A stretch of DNA of 64,000 bases from Acidovorax sp. MR-S7. GTDB taxonomy: Bacteria; Pseudomonadota; Gammaproteobacteria; Burkholderiales; Burkholderiaceae_C. Positions 40,573 through 49,407 of the stretch are shown here, piece after piece; position 1 is the stretch's first letter; every line of letters begins with the position of its first letter. The translations under genes and the position numbers were made by a program. The stretch covers positions 22,230-86,229 of the forward strand of contig NZ_DF239007.1 in the NCBI RefSeq assembly GCF_000400995.2, in the 5' to 3' direction. The notes beneath the pieces were generated by a model. That model was not told the origin of the DNA and did not search any database. It saw only the letters and a list, made by a program, of their open reading frames with translations.

Positions 40573-40946
40573 CGCACGTTGATGCTTTCCGTATTTCTGT
40601 AAATCCGCTTCCCCGGCCCGCGCGGTTGGATGGCCTGGCTCGCCCGACTATGCAAGGCTTGATGCTCGCTGCCTTCATGCTGCTGCTTGCGGGCACTGCG
40701 CAGGCCGCTGGCTCGTCGATGCCCTGGGAAGGCCCGCTGCAATCCATCCTCGAATCCATCCAGGGGCCGGTGGCGCGCATCGTCGCGGTCATCATCATCA
40801 TCGCCACGGGCCTGGCGCTGGCCTTCGGCGATACCTCGGGCGGCTTTCGCAAGCTGATCCAGATCGTGTTCGGCCTGTCCATCGCGTTCGCGGCTTCGAG
40901 CTTCTTCCTGTCGTTCTTCAGCTTCTCCGGCGGGGCCGTCGTATGA
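40569..40946 (+). CDS. trbC: Conjugative pilin TrbC (VirB2 family)
   Basis: A 125-residue pilin precursor. A long N-terminal leader (about 1-45, ending in LMLAAFMLLLAGTAQAA) is followed by the short mature pilin with two hydrophobic helices, IVAVIIIIATGLALAFG (about 72-88) and LIQIVFGLSIAFAASSFFLSFF, separated by a short charged loop DTSGGFRK. TrbC of RP4 is processed by TraF and made cyclic. No TraF-like peptidase is found in this element, so maturation would need a gene supplied elsewhere. It is coupled to trbB and trbD by 4-nt overlaps. Confidence 0.92.
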   Translation: MTHVDAFRISVNPLPRPARLDGLARPTMQGLMLAAFMLLLAGTAQAAGSSMPWEGPLQSILESIQGPVARIVAVIIIIATGLALAFGDTSGGFRKLIQIVFGLSIAFAASSFFLSFFSFSGGAVV

Positions 40947-41215
40947 GTGCCCCGGACACCTTCGCGGCCGGGTTCGAGGTGCCGCTGCATCGCTCGCTCA
41001 CCGAGCCGATCTTGCTAGGCGGCGCACCGCGCACCGTGGCGATCGCCAACGGCACGTTGGCCGCCGCTGTCGGGCTGGGCCTGCAACTGTGGATTCCCGG
41101 TGTCGTGCTCTGGATCGTCGGCCATTCGCTGGCGATGTGGGGCGCGCGCGTCGATCCGCAGTTCATGGCCGTGTTCGCGCGGCACATCAAGCACCGCCCG
41201 TTGCTGGACGTGTAG
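40943..41215 (+). CDS. trbD: Conjugative transfer protein TrbD (VirB3 family)
   Basis: A 90-residue inner-membrane protein of the TrbD/VirB3 family: VPLHRSLTEPILLGGAPRTVAIANGTLAAAV, then a hydrophobic hairpin (LQLWIPGVVLWIVGHSLAMWGAR) and the family end DPQFMAVFARHIKHRPLLDV. It assists pilus assembly together with the TrbE ATPase. The length is normal for the family. Start overlaps trbC; trbE follows after 14 nt. Confidence 0.93.
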   Translation: MSAPDTFAAGFEVPLHRSLTEPILLGGAPRTVAIANGTLAAAVGLGLQLWIPGVVLWIVGHSLAMWGARVDPQFMAVFARHIKHRPLLDV

Positions 41216-41229
41216 GGGAGGACGCCGCG

Positions 41230-43701
41230 ATGCTGAACCTCGCCGAATACCGCCAGCGCCCGGCCTTGCTCGCCGACTGGCTGCCCTGGGCCGGACTGGT
41301 GGCGCCGGGCGTCGTCTTGAACAAGGACGGCAGCTTCCAGCGCACGGCGCGCTTTCGTGGCCCCGACCTCGACAGCGCGACGCAAGGCGAGTTGATCGCC
41401 ACGTCGGCGCGCTTGAACAACGCGCTGCGCCGCCTGGGTTCGGGCTGGGCGCTGTTCATCGAAGCCGAGCGCCGGTCTGCCGCCGACTACCCGCACTCCG
41501 ATTTCCCTGAACCGCTGTCCTGGCTGGTCGATGAAGAACGCCGCGCCGCTTTCGAGGATTCGGGCAACCACTTCGAGAGCAGCTATCACCTGACGCTGGC
41601 CTACCTGCCGTCCGAGGAATCCCGTGCCCGCGCCGCGGGCCTGCTGTATGAAAACCGGCCCACCGAAGGCGTGGATTGGCGCGAACGGTTGCACGCCTTC
41701 GTCGCTGAAACGGATCGCATCTTCGACCTGCTCGATGGCGTGATGCCGGAAATCGCGTGGCTCGATGACAGCCAGACGTTGACCTACCTGCATTCGACCG
41801 TCTCGACGCGCCGCTACCGCGTGGGCGTGCCCGAGGTGCCGTTCCACATCGACGCGCTGCTGACTGACTCCGCGCTGGTCGGTGGCCTGGCACCCATGCT
41901 GGGCGATCAGCACCTGCGCGTGGTGTCGGTGCGCGGTTTCCCGACCTCGACCTGGCCGGGGATTCTGGACGACCTCAACCGCCTGGGCTTCGCGTATCGC
42001 TGGAGTACGCGCTTTCTGTGCCTGGACAAAGCCGAGGCGGAAAAAGAACTCACGCGCCTGCGCCGCCAGTGGTTTGCGAAAAGGAAGAACGTCATCGCGC
42101 TGCTGCGCGAGACGATCTTCCAGCAGGAAAGCCCGCTGGTCGATACCGACGCCAACAACAAGGCCGCCGACGCCGATGCTGCCTTGCAGGAACTGGGCAG
42201 CGATCAAGTCGCCTTCGGCTACCTGACGGCGACCGTCACCGTCATGGACGCGGACGCCGCCGTGGCCGACGAGAAGCTGCGGATGGTGGAGCGTGTGATT
42301 CAGGGCCGGGGTTTCGTGACGATCCCCGAAGCGCTCAACGCCGTGGATGCGTGGCTGTCCTCGCTCCCCGGCAATGCATACGCCAACGTGCGCCAGCCCA
42401 TCGTCTCGACGCTGAATCTGGCGCACATGATGCCGGTGTCGGCGGTATGGGCCGGGCCGGAGAAGAACGATCACCTCGACGGCCCGCCGCTGATCGTGAC
42501 GCGCACCGATGGCGCCACGCCGTTCCGACTGGTGACGCACATCGGCGACGTGGGCAACACTCTGGTGGTTGGCCCCATCGGCATGGGCAAGTCGGTGCTG
42601 CTGGCGACGATGGCGATGCAGTTCCGCCGCTATCGCGGCTCGCGCATCTTCGCCTTCGACATGGGGCGCTCGATCCGTGCGGCCATCCTGGGAATGGGCG
42701 GCGAGCACTACGACCTGGGCGCGGATGACGAGATCGCCTTCCAGCCGCTGGCTCGCATCGACCGCGAGGGCTACCGCACCTGGGCCAGCGAATGGGTGGA
42801 AGGCCGCCTGCTGCACGAAGGCGCGGCCGTCGGCCCGGACGAGAAGGCGGCCATCTGGTCTGCGCTGGGGAGCTTGGCCAGCGCGCCGGTGGAGCAGCGC
42901 ACGCTGACGGGCCTGACGGCCTTGCTGCAATCGAACACCTTGCGCCAGGCACTCGCGCCCTACGTCCTGGGCGGTGCGCACGGCAGGCTGCTGGATGCCG
43001 ACCACGACCGCCTCGGCACGGCCGACGTGCAGGCGTTCGAGATGGAGGAGCTGATGCACAGCAAGGCCGCTGTGCTCGCGGTGCTGCGCTATCTGTTCGC
43101 GCGCTTCGAGGAGCGGCTGGATGGTGCGCCCACGTTGCTGATCCTTGATGAAGCGTGGCTGTTCCTCGATGACCCGGTATTCGCGGCGCGCATCCGCCAG
43201 TGGCTCAAGACGCTGCGCAAGAAGAACGTCAGCGTCATCTTCGCTACGCAGTCGCTCGCGGACGTGAAGGACTCGGCCATCGCACCCGCAATCATCGAAA
43301 GCTGCGCGAGTCGGATTTTCTTGCCGAACCCGCAAGCGACCGAACCGCAGATTCGCACGATCTACGAAGGCTTCGGCCTCAACAGCCGACAGATCGAGAT
43401 TGTCGCCACCGCGCAGCCCAAGCGCGACTACTACTACCAATCCCGCCTCGGCAACCGCGTGTTCGACCTCGACCTGGGGCCGGCGACGCTGGCCTTCGCG
43501 GGCGCTTCCACGCCGCAAGACCAGCGCGCCATTGATGAGGTTCTTGGCCGCGTGCCGCAGGACGCTGGCGTGTCCGGCTTCGCGGGCGCCTGGCTGCGCC
43601 ATCGCGGCCTCGATTGGGCGGCTGACCTGCTGCCCTCGTTCCCCGGCCTCGCGCCGGGTTCCCTCCGTACCGCTGACCACCCCCAGGAGAACCAACCATG
43701 A
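41230..43701 (+). CDS. trbE: Conjugation ATPase TrbE (VirB4 family)
   Basis: An 823-residue VirB4-type ATPase that powers pilus biogenesis. It starts MLNLAEYRQRPALLADWLPW at ATG 41230; the open frame upstream overlaps trbD and is excluded. Walker A is VVGPIGMGKSVLLATMA (about 448-464). Walker B is TLLILDEAWLFLDDPVF (about 636-652), and VIFATQSLADVKDS and SCASRIFLPNPQA follow. All are intact. The ATPase domain is preceded by the usual CagE/TrbE N-terminal domain of about 400 residues. The stop overlaps trbJ by 4 nt. Confidence 0.95.
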   Translation: MLNLAEYRQRPALLADWLPWAGLVAPGVVLNKDGSFQRTARFRGPDLDSATQGELIATSARLNNALRRLGSGWALFIEAERRSAADYPHSDFPEPLSWLVDEERRAAFEDSGNHFESSYHLTLAYLPSEESRARAAGLLYENRPTEGVDWRERLHAFVAETDRIFDLLDGVMPEIAWLDDSQTLTYLHSTVSTRRYRVGVPEVPFHIDALLTDSALVGGLAPMLGDQHLRVVSVRGFPTSTWPGILDDLNRLGFAYRWSTRFLCLDKAEAEKELTRLRRQWFAKRKNVIALLRETIFQQESPLVDTDANNKAADADAALQELGSDQVAFGYLTATVTVMDADAAVADEKLRMVERVIQGRGFVTIPEALNAVDAWLSSLPGNAYANVRQPIVSTLNLAHMMPVSAVWAGPEKNDHLDGPPLIVTRTDGATPFRLVTHIGDVGNTLVVGPIGMGKSVLLATMAMQFRRYRGSRIFAFDMGRSIRAAILGMGGEHYDLGADDEIAFQPLARIDREGYRTWASEWVEGRLLHEGAAVGPDEKAAIWSALGSLASAPVEQRTLTGLTALLQSNTLRQALAPYVLGGAHGRLLDADHDRLGTADVQAFEMEELMHSKAAVLAVLRYLFARFEERLDGAPTLLILDEAWLFLDDPVFAARIRQWLKTLRKKNVSVIFATQSLADVKDSAIAPAIIESCASRIFLPNPQATEPQIRTIYEGFGLNSRQIEIVATAQPKRDYYYQSRLGNRVFDLDLGPATLAFAGASTPQDQRAIDEVLGRVPQDAGVSGFAGAWLRHRGLDWAADLLPSFPGLAPGSLRTADHPQENQP

Positions 43702-44453
43702 AATTGCATACCCCCAAACTCGCCGCGCTGACCGCTGCCTGCGTGCTCGCCTTCGGCATCGCACAGCCTGCGCACGCGCTGTTCGGCGTCGGCGACATCG
43801 TGCTCGATCCGACCAATCTGGTGCAAAACACGCTCACGGCGGTTCGCACACTGGAGCAGATAAATAACCAGATCCGCCAGCTCCAGAACGAAGCGCAAAT
43901 GCTCATCAACCAGGCGCGCAATCTGGCCAGCCTGCCGTCCAGTGTGGTCGGCCAGTTGCGCGAGAACCTGGCGACCACCCAGCGACTGATCGCGCAGGCC
44001 AAGGGCTTGGCCTACGACGTGACAAGCATCGACCGCGAATTCGCGCGTCTGTATCCCGAGAAGTACGCCGCCACGGTGAGCGGCAATCAGATGTACCTCG
44101 ATGCGCAGGAGCGTTGGAAGAACACGCTCAACGGCCTGCAAACCACCATGCAGATGCAGGCCCAGGCGTCGCAGAACCTGAGCGATGACGAAAGCGTGCT
44201 GGCCGACCTCGTGGGCAAGAGCCAGTCGGCCGAGGGCGCGCTGCAAGCGATGCAGGCCATGAACCAATTGCTGGCCTTGCAGGCCAAGCAGTCCATCCAG
44301 ACGCAGCGGCTCCAGATCACGCAAGACCGCGCGGCCTCGCTGGAACTGGCTCGGCAAGCGGCGGCCACGGAGCGCGGACGCGAGGTGACGCGCCGTTTCC
44401 TGGGTGAAGGCACGCCGTACACGCCGCAGCCCGTCAATTTCTACAACCGCTGA
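43698..44453 (+). CDS. trbJ: Conjugative transfer protein TrbJ (VirB5 family)
   Basis: A 251-residue exported protein with signal peptide MKLHTPKLAALTAACVLAFG, cleaved near AHA-LFG. It is followed by DIVLDPTNLVQNTLTAVRTL and the helical coiled-coil-rich body EQINNQIRQLQNEAQMLINQ that typifies VirB5/TrbJ minor pilins. The latter localises at the pilus tip and contributes to adhesion. The C-terminal TERGREVTRRFLGEGTPYTP is conserved in Tn4371-type elements. It overlaps trbE and is followed 11 nt later by the TrbK-like lipoprotein gene. Confidence 0.92.
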   Translation: MKLHTPKLAALTAACVLAFGIAQPAHALFGVGDIVLDPTNLVQNTLTAVRTLEQINNQIRQLQNEAQMLINQARNLASLPSSVVGQLRENLATTQRLIAQAKGLAYDVTSIDREFARLYPEKYAATVSGNQMYLDAQERWKNTLNGLQTTMQMQAQASQNLSDDESVLADLVGKSQSAEGALQAMQAMNQLLALQAKQSIQTQRLQITQDRAASLELARQAAATERGREVTRRFLGEGTPYTPQPVNFYNR

Positions 44454-44464
44454 CGGAGGCTGCC

Positions 44465-44773
44465 ATGCAACGCACGCCCGTCGTGTTTGCCTTCGCCGTT
44501 CATGCGCTGGTGCTGGCCGGCTGTGACCGGCCGCAGCAGGTGCCGGTGAACGCGCTCGCCGCCGACCCGGCCCGGCTGCACGCGCTGCGCGCGCACGACG
44601 GCGCGTTTTGCACGCAGGTGGCTCAAGCCGACCTGCGGCGCTTTCTCTCGGGCCAGGCCGGGCCGGACGAGTACCAGACGCTGGCCGACCTGCCGCCGAT
44701 CCCACCCAGCTTCGATGAACCCGCCGATGGCGGTGCGGCAGTCGCTCTGCTTGGGCAGGAGGCCTCGCCATGA
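44465..44773 (+). CDS. trbK: TrbK-like lipoprotein
   Basis: A 102-residue lipoprotein: signal MQRTPVVFAFAVHALVLAGC with lipidated Cys20, then a short polar mature part (NALAADPARLHALRAHDGAF, QADLRRFLSGQAGPDEYQTL). It sits between trbJ and trbL where RP4 and Tn4371 relatives encode the entry-exclusion protein TrbK or a TrbK-like variant. With EexN at 36612 the element would have two exclusion lipoproteins. Sequence identity to RP4 TrbK is not obvious, so the symbol is positional. The stop overlaps trbL by 4 nt. Confidence 0.7.
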   Translation: MQRTPVVFAFAVHALVLAGCDRPQQVPVNALAADPARLHALRAHDGAFCTQVAQADLRRFLSGQAGPDEYQTLADLPPIPPSFDEPADGGAAVALLGQEASP

Positions 44774-46122
44774 ACGACGTGACGGTCATCGACCGCTTCC
44801 TCGACACCTTCTCGCGCTACATCGACTCGGGCTTTGGCCTGTTGCACGGCGAAGTGGCGTTTCTGACCGCCACGCTGATCGTCATCGACATGACGCTCGC
44901 CGGGCTGTTCTGGGCGATGAGCCATGCCACCGGCCAGGGCGAGGACGTGATCGCCAAGCTGATCCGCAAGGTGCTGTACGTCGGCGCCTTCGCCTACATC
45001 ATCGGCAACTTCAACTGGTTGGTCGGCATCGTGTTCCGCTCCTTCGCCGGGCTGGGCCTGACGGCCAGCGGCTCGACCTTGAGCATGGAGAACTTCCTGC
45101 AACCGGGCCGGCTGGCGAAGGTCGGCATCGACGCCGGGGCGCCGATCCTGAAACAGATCGGCGACATGGCGGGCTTTCCCGAAGTGTTCGTGAACATCAC
45201 GCCCATCGTCGTGATGTTCCTCGCGTGGCTGATCGTCCTGCTGTGCTTCTTCGTGCTGGCGATCCAGCTTTTCATCACGCTGATCGAGTTCAAGCTAACA
45301 ACGCTCGCGGGCTTCGTGCTGGTGCCGTTCGCGCTGTGGAACAAGACGGCGTTCCTGGCCGAGAAGGTACTTGGCAACGTGGTGTCGTCAGGCATCAAGG
45401 TGCTGGTGCTCGCGGTCATCGTCGGCATCGGCTCCGGGCTGTTCGCCGAGTTTCAGGTGCAGCCGGCCGAGCCATCCATCGACTACTCCGTGGTCGTGAT
45501 GCTGGCCTCGCTGACGCTGCTGGCCTTGGGCATTTTCGGGCCGGTCATTGCGACCGGGCTGGTGTCCGGCGGCCCGCAGCTCGGCGCGGGTGCGATGGCC
45601 GGTGCCGCGCTGGGCGCGGCCGGTGCTGCTGTTGCCGTGGGCGCTGCGGCCACGGGCGTCGGCGGCGCGGTCGCCGCCGGGGCACGCATGGCGCCCGCAG
45701 CCGCCAAGCTGGCCGGCAGCGGAGCGCGGGCCGCTACCGGAGCGGCTAGCAGCGCACGGTCAGCGTTTCAGGCGGGTTCTGCATCCGCCGGCGGCGGCCT
45801 CAAGGGCGCTGCCGCTGGTGTCGGCAATGTCGCCAAGACCGGCGCGCAGGCGACCGGGCAGAAGGTGGCCGAGGGCGCACGCTCGATGAAAGAGCGTGTC
45901 GCCGCTGCCTTCCGGCCCGACGACACCGGATCGGCGTCGGGGGCCGGGGCCGCGCAGGCGGCAAACGAGCCAACCCCATCCACTGCGCAGCCTGCCTGGG
46001 CCAAGCGCCTGCATCGCAGGCAGCAGCTCACCCATGCCGCGACGACCGCCGCCCACACGCTGCGCGGTGGCGACGGTGGCAGCTCCAGCCAAGGCCCGAC
46101 CTTGCGCGATTCCGATTCATAA
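44770..46122 (+). CDS. trbL: Conjugative transfer protein TrbL (VirB6 family)
   Basis: A 450-residue polytopic inner-membrane protein. It has about six transmembrane segments in residues 30-280 (for instance FLTATLIVIDMTLAGLFWAM, VVMFLAWLIVLLCFFVLAI, VVVMLASLTLLALGIFGPV). A long Ala/Gly-rich cytoplasmic tail follows (GAALGAAGAAVAVGAAATG to about 430). VirB6/TrbL proteins form part of the DNA path through the inner membrane. The compositional bias of the tail is normal for the family. Start overlaps the trbK-like stop; trbF follows after 11 nt. Confidence 0.93.
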   Translation: MNDVTVIDRFLDTFSRYIDSGFGLLHGEVAFLTATLIVIDMTLAGLFWAMSHATGQGEDVIAKLIRKVLYVGAFAYIIGNFNWLVGIVFRSFAGLGLTASGSTLSMENFLQPGRLAKVGIDAGAPILKQIGDMAGFPEVFVNITPIVVMFLAWLIVLLCFFVLAIQLFITLIEFKLTTLAGFVLVPFALWNKTAFLAEKVLGNVVSSGIKVLVLAVIVGIGSGLFAEFQVQPAEPSIDYSVVVMLASLTLLALGIFGPVIATGLVSGGPQLGAGAMAGAALGAAGAAVAVGAAATGVGGAVAAGARMAPAAAKLAGSGARAATGAASSARSAFQAGSASAGGGLKGAAAGVGNVAKTGAQATGQKVAEGARSMKERVAAAFRPDDTGSASGAGAAQAANEPTPSTAQPAWAKRLHRRQQLTHAATTAAHTLRGGDGGSSSQGPTLRDSDS

Positions 46123-46133
46123 GGAGAACTCCC

Positions 46134-46838
46134 ATGCGATTCAAACGACCGCAGGTGCGCTACGCCGATACGCCGCAGCCTGCTACCCCGTACCAATCCG
46201 CCGCCCAGGTCTGGGACGAGCGCATCGGCTCGGCCCGCGTGCAGGCGAAGAACTGGCGCTTCATGGCCTTTGGCTGCCTCACCTTGGCCGCGCTGATGGC
46301 GGGCGGGCTGGTCTGGCGCTCGGCGCAGTCCATCGTCACGCCCTACGTTATCGAGGTGGACAACGCGGGCCAGGTGCGCGCCGTCGGCGAAGCCGCCACG
46401 CCCTACAAGCCCAGCGATGCGCAGATCGCCTACCACCTGGGCCGCTTCATCGGCTTGGTGCGCTCGCTGTCCATCGACCCCATCGTGGTGCGGCAGAACT
46501 GGCTCGATGCCTACGACTACACGACCGACAAAGGCGCGGTCGTGCTCAACGAGTACGCCCGCACGAATGACCCGTTCGCGCGCATCGGCAAGGAGTCAGT
46601 GACGGTGCAGGTGTCCAGTGTGACCCGCGCCAGCGACACGTCGTTCAACGTGCGCTGGACGGAGACGCGCTTTGTGAACGGCGCGCTGGATCGCACCGAA
46701 CGCTGGAACGCGGTGGTTTCCACGGTGCTGCAAACCCCGCGTACCGAGCAGCGCCTGCGCAAGAACCCCTTGGGCATCTACGTCAACGGCCTGTCGTGGA
46801 GCCGCGAACTGGAAGGAAACGAAGGAGCAAAACCATGA
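46134..46838 (+). CDS. trbF: Conjugative transfer protein TrbF (VirB8 family)
   Basis: A 234-residue bitopic inner-membrane protein: RYADTPQPATPYQSAAQVWD at the cytoplasmic N-terminus, one transmembrane helix (FMAFGCLTLAALMAGGLVW, about 42-60), then the periplasmic VirB8/TrbF domain (VTPYVIEVDNAGQVRAVGEA, NWLDAYDYTTDKGAVVLNEY, FNVRWTETRFVNGALDRTE, LRKNPLGIYVNGLSWSREL). VirB8 proteins are assembly scaffolds of the type IV channel. The stop overlaps the trbG start (ATGA). Confidence 0.95.
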   Translation: MRFKRPQVRYADTPQPATPYQSAAQVWDERIGSARVQAKNWRFMAFGCLTLAALMAGGLVWRSAQSIVTPYVIEVDNAGQVRAVGEAATPYKPSDAQIAYHLGRFIGLVRSLSIDPIVVRQNWLDAYDYTTDKGAVVLNEYARTNDPFARIGKESVTVQVSSVTRASDTSFNVRWTETRFVNGALDRTERWNAVVSTVLQTPRTEQRLRKNPLGIYVNGLSWSRELEGNEGAKP

Positions 46839-47827
46839 ATGATCTTTTCCGTAAATCCGCCTTGCCGGTGATGCTTCTGGCTTCGACCGTGCTGTTCTCT
46901 GGTTGCGCCACGCAGGGCAAGCCGCCGCCGTCCATTTCGCTCGATGAGCCGGTGCAGGCCCAGCCACTGCCGGAGCCGCCTGCGCCTGTGGAGGTGGTGG
47001 CCGTGCCGCAGGTGCTGCCGATGCCGGCGCAGATGAAACCTGTGCCGGATGCCAAGCCCGCCGCAGAACCCGCCGATGAAACCTTGCGGGTGTCCCGCGC
47101 CAACGCCGAGGCGCGCATTGCGCCCACGCGCGAAGGCTACGTCAATGCGATTCAGGTGTGGCCCTTCACGGATGGCGCGCTGTACCAGGTCTATGCGGCC
47201 GTGGGCCGCGTGACCGTGATCGCGCTCCAGCCCGGTGAGGAACTGGTGACGGTGGCCGCAGGCGATACCGTGCGCTGGATCGTGGGCGACACATCGAGCG
47301 GCAGCGGTGATGCGCTGCGCGTCAATGTGATGGTCAAACCGATCCGCTCGGGCCTCAAGACCAATCTGGTCATCACGACCAGCCGTAGGACGTACCTGCT
47401 GGAGCTGACCTCGACCGAGAAGACGTGGATGGCGTCGGTGTCCTGGGAGTATCCGAAGGACAAGATGCTGGCCTTGCAGCGCCAGTCGCAGGTGGCCAAT
47501 GCCGCCGCGCCAGTCGATGCCGGGCTGTCGCTGGAGAAGATCCGTTTCCGCTACGCCGTCAGCGGCAGCAATCCGCCCTGGAAGCCGCTGCGCGCTTTCG
47601 ACGACGGCGAGAAGGTCTACATCCAGTTTCCGCCGGGCATTGCCCAAGGCGAGTTGCCGCCGCTGTTCGTGATCGGCGCGCAGGGCGACGGGCAACTGGT
47701 GAACTACCGCTTCCGCGCGCCGTACTACATCGTGGATCGGCTGTTTGGCGCGGCCGAGCTGCGCCTGGGCGGAGACAAGGGCGATGTGGTGCGGATCGAG
47801 CGCACGGACGGCACGCGGAGGAACTGA
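46835..47827 (+). CDS. trbG: Conjugative transfer protein TrbG (VirB9 family)
   Basis: A 330-residue outer-membrane-complex component. It has a lipoprotein-like signal (LLASTVLFSGC, Cys about 23), a Pro-rich linker (PPAPVEVVAVPQVLPMP) and the VirB9 domain with NAIQVWPFTDGALYQVYAAV, TVRWIVGDTSSGSGDALRVN, TNLVITTSRRTYLLELTSTE, RAFDDGEKVYIQFPPGIAQGE and VDRLFGAAELRLG. It forms the periplasmic to outer-membrane core ring with TrbI. ATG 46835 with GAAGGAG upstream is chosen over an earlier in-frame ATG inside trbF. trbI starts 2 nt after the stop. Confidence 0.95.
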   Translation: MNDLFRKSALPVMLLASTVLFSGCATQGKPPPSISLDEPVQAQPLPEPPAPVEVVAVPQVLPMPAQMKPVPDAKPAAEPADETLRVSRANAEARIAPTREGYVNAIQVWPFTDGALYQVYAAVGRVTVIALQPGEELVTVAAGDTVRWIVGDTSSGSGDALRVNVMVKPIRSGLKTNLVITTSRRTYLLELTSTEKTWMASVSWEYPKDKMLALQRQSQVANAAAPVDAGLSLEKIRFRYAVSGSNPPWKPLRAFDDGEKVYIQFPPGIAQGELPPLFVIGAQGDGQLVNYRFRAPYYIVDRLFGAAELRLGGDKGDVVRIERTDGTRRN

Positions 47828-47829
47828 CC

Positions 47830-49101
47830 ATGAGCCAGGACGACACTCCAGACCTTGCCGCGCCACAGGCGGGCAAGGTCGCGCCCGAAGCGGTGGCGCT
47901 GCGCGCCCAGCCGCGCCCGGTCACACGTTTGAACCGGCGCACGCTGGCCATTCTCGTCGGCGGCCTGTCGGTCGCAGTGCTCGGGGCCACGATTTGGTCG
48001 TTGCAGCCGCATCGGCGCGGGGCGGGCGAGCAGACCGAGCTTTACAACGTCGATCGCGTCTCGAAGTCGGAAGGGCTGGACGGACTGCCTGCCGACTACT
48101 CGAAGCTGCCGCCGAAGGTGCCTGAGCTGGGGCCGGCGCTGCCGGGCGACCTCGGCCCGGCCATCGTGCATTCTCAACAGCCGGTGACGCCAGCCTACGC
48201 ACCGCCGGGACATGATCCGGCGGACGCCCGGCGCAAGGAGGCCGATGCAGCGGCGGGTTCGTCGGTGTTCTTCCGTTCGGGCAACCAAGGCAAGGCCACC
48301 GCGCCGGTCACGGCGCAAGCCGCTGCGGCTGCGCCCGGTAGTGCCTTGGCGGGCTTCGACCCGCTGGCCGCTGGCCCGGCCTCTACGGCGGCCCAGTCAT
48401 CCGACCCGACCGCCGTGCAGAACCGGCAAGACCAGAAAGAGGCTTTCCTGAAAGGCGGCTCTACGGAAACCCGCAATTCCGGCAATCTGCAAATGCCGTC
48501 CTCGCCGTATCAGGTAATGGCCGGGACGGTGATGGCTGGGGCGCTGGTCACGGGCATCAAGTCCGATTTGCCGGGCGACGTGATCGCCACGGTGACGGAG
48601 CCGGTCTATGACTCGGCTACGGGCAAGTTCCTGCTGATCCCACAGGGATCGCGCATCCTGGGCAAGTACAACAGCCAGGTGAGCTACGGGCAGAGCCGCG
48701 TGCAGGTGGTGTGGAACCGCGTCATCCTGCCGGACACGTCATCGCTGAAGCTCGACAACCTGGCGGGCACCGACCCTGCCGGCTACGCCGGCCTGGAGGA
48801 TGGCGTCGATTGGCATTGGGATCGCGTCTTTGCCGGTGCGGCGCTGACCACGTTGCTGGGCGTGGGCGCCGAACTGGCCGCGCCGGAGAACCGGCAGAAC
48901 GGCAATCGCATCGTGATCGCTGGGCGCGACAGCGCACAGGACAGCATCAATCAGGTCGGACAGGAGATGACCCGGCGCAACATGAACATCCAGTCGACGC
49001 TGACCGAGCGGCCGGGCCTGCCGGTGCGCATCATCGTCAACCGCGATCTGGTGTTGCGGCCGTACCAGCCGATGTTCTTCCAGCGGGGGGCCATGCAATG
49101 A
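47830..49101 (+). CDS. trbI: Conjugative transfer protein TrbI (VirB10 family)
   Basis: A 423-residue VirB10-like protein spanning from inner to outer membrane: a cytoplasmic N-terminus, one transmembrane helix (TLAILVGGLSVAVLGATIWSL, about 38-58), a Pro/Ala-rich periplasmic linker, and the C-terminal beta-barrel domain. That domain has VMAGTVMAGALVTGIKSDLPGD, LLIPQGSRILGKYNSQVSYG, DNLAGTDPAGYAGLEDGVDW and GLPVRIIVNRDLVLRPYQP. It senses ATPase energy and gates the channel. The stop overlaps the DUF2274 start. Confidence 0.95.
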   Translation: MSQDDTPDLAAPQAGKVAPEAVALRAQPRPVTRLNRRTLAILVGGLSVAVLGATIWSLQPHRRGAGEQTELYNVDRVSKSEGLDGLPADYSKLPPKVPELGPALPGDLGPAIVHSQQPVTPAYAPPGHDPADARRKEADAAAGSSVFFRSGNQGKATAPVTAQAAAAAPGSALAGFDPLAAGPASTAAQSSDPTAVQNRQDQKEAFLKGGSTETRNSGNLQMPSSPYQVMAGTVMAGALVTGIKSDLPGDVIATVTEPVYDSATGKFLLIPQGSRILGKYNSQVSYGQSRVQVVWNRVILPDTSSLKLDNLAGTDPAGYAGLEDGVDWHWDRVFAGAALTTLLGVGAELAAPENRQNGNRIVIAGRDSAQDSINQVGQEMTRRNMNIQSTLTERPGLPVRIIVNRDLVLRPYQPMFFQRGAMQ

Positions 49102-49343
49102 GCACGACCAAGAAGCTGCGGCTCGGGCCGCTGCCCAAGACCGAGAGCACGAAGCTCACGTTCTCCTGCCCGGCCAGCCTCAAGGCCGACCTCGACCGCT
49201 ACGCCGCGCTGCACGCGCAGGCGTATGGCGAGGCGGTCGATGCCACGACGTTGATTCCCCACATGCTGGAGGCATTCATGGCCGGCGACCGGGGATTCAG
49301 GAAGGGAAGCGGGAGCAAGGCCGCACCGCCGAAGTCGGGTTGA
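49098..49343 (+). CDS. DUF2274 protein
   Basis: An 81-residue DUF2274 protein: LRLGPLPKTESTKLTFSCPA, LKADLDRYAALHAQAYGEAV and LIPHMLEAFMAGDRGFRKG. The ribbon-helix-helix-like pattern hints at DNA binding. It is the invariable last gene of trb operons in Tn4371-type elements and is coupled to trbI by ATGA. It may regulate the operon; no experiment known to me settles this. A strong terminator follows 32 nt after the stop. Confidence 0.9.
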   Translation: MSTTKKLRLGPLPKTESTKLTFSCPASLKADLDRYAALHAQAYGEAVDATTLIPHMLEAFMAGDRGFRKGSGSKAAPPKSG

Positions 49344-49375
49344 CGATACGAGCGTATCCGCCATCCGCTCACCAA

Positions 49376-49407
49376 GAAAGCGCAGCCCACTGGCTGCGCT
49401 TTCGCTT
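49376..49407 (+). terminator. Intrinsic terminator of the trb operon
   Basis: GAAAGCGCAGCC-CACT-GGCTGCGCTTTC, a perfect 12-bp stem, followed by GCTTTTG. Confidence 0.85.

Noticed and set aside
40918..43764. A 948-codon minus-strand frame opposite trbD-trbE
   Set aside because: Antisense of TrbE; low-complexity translation without motifs.
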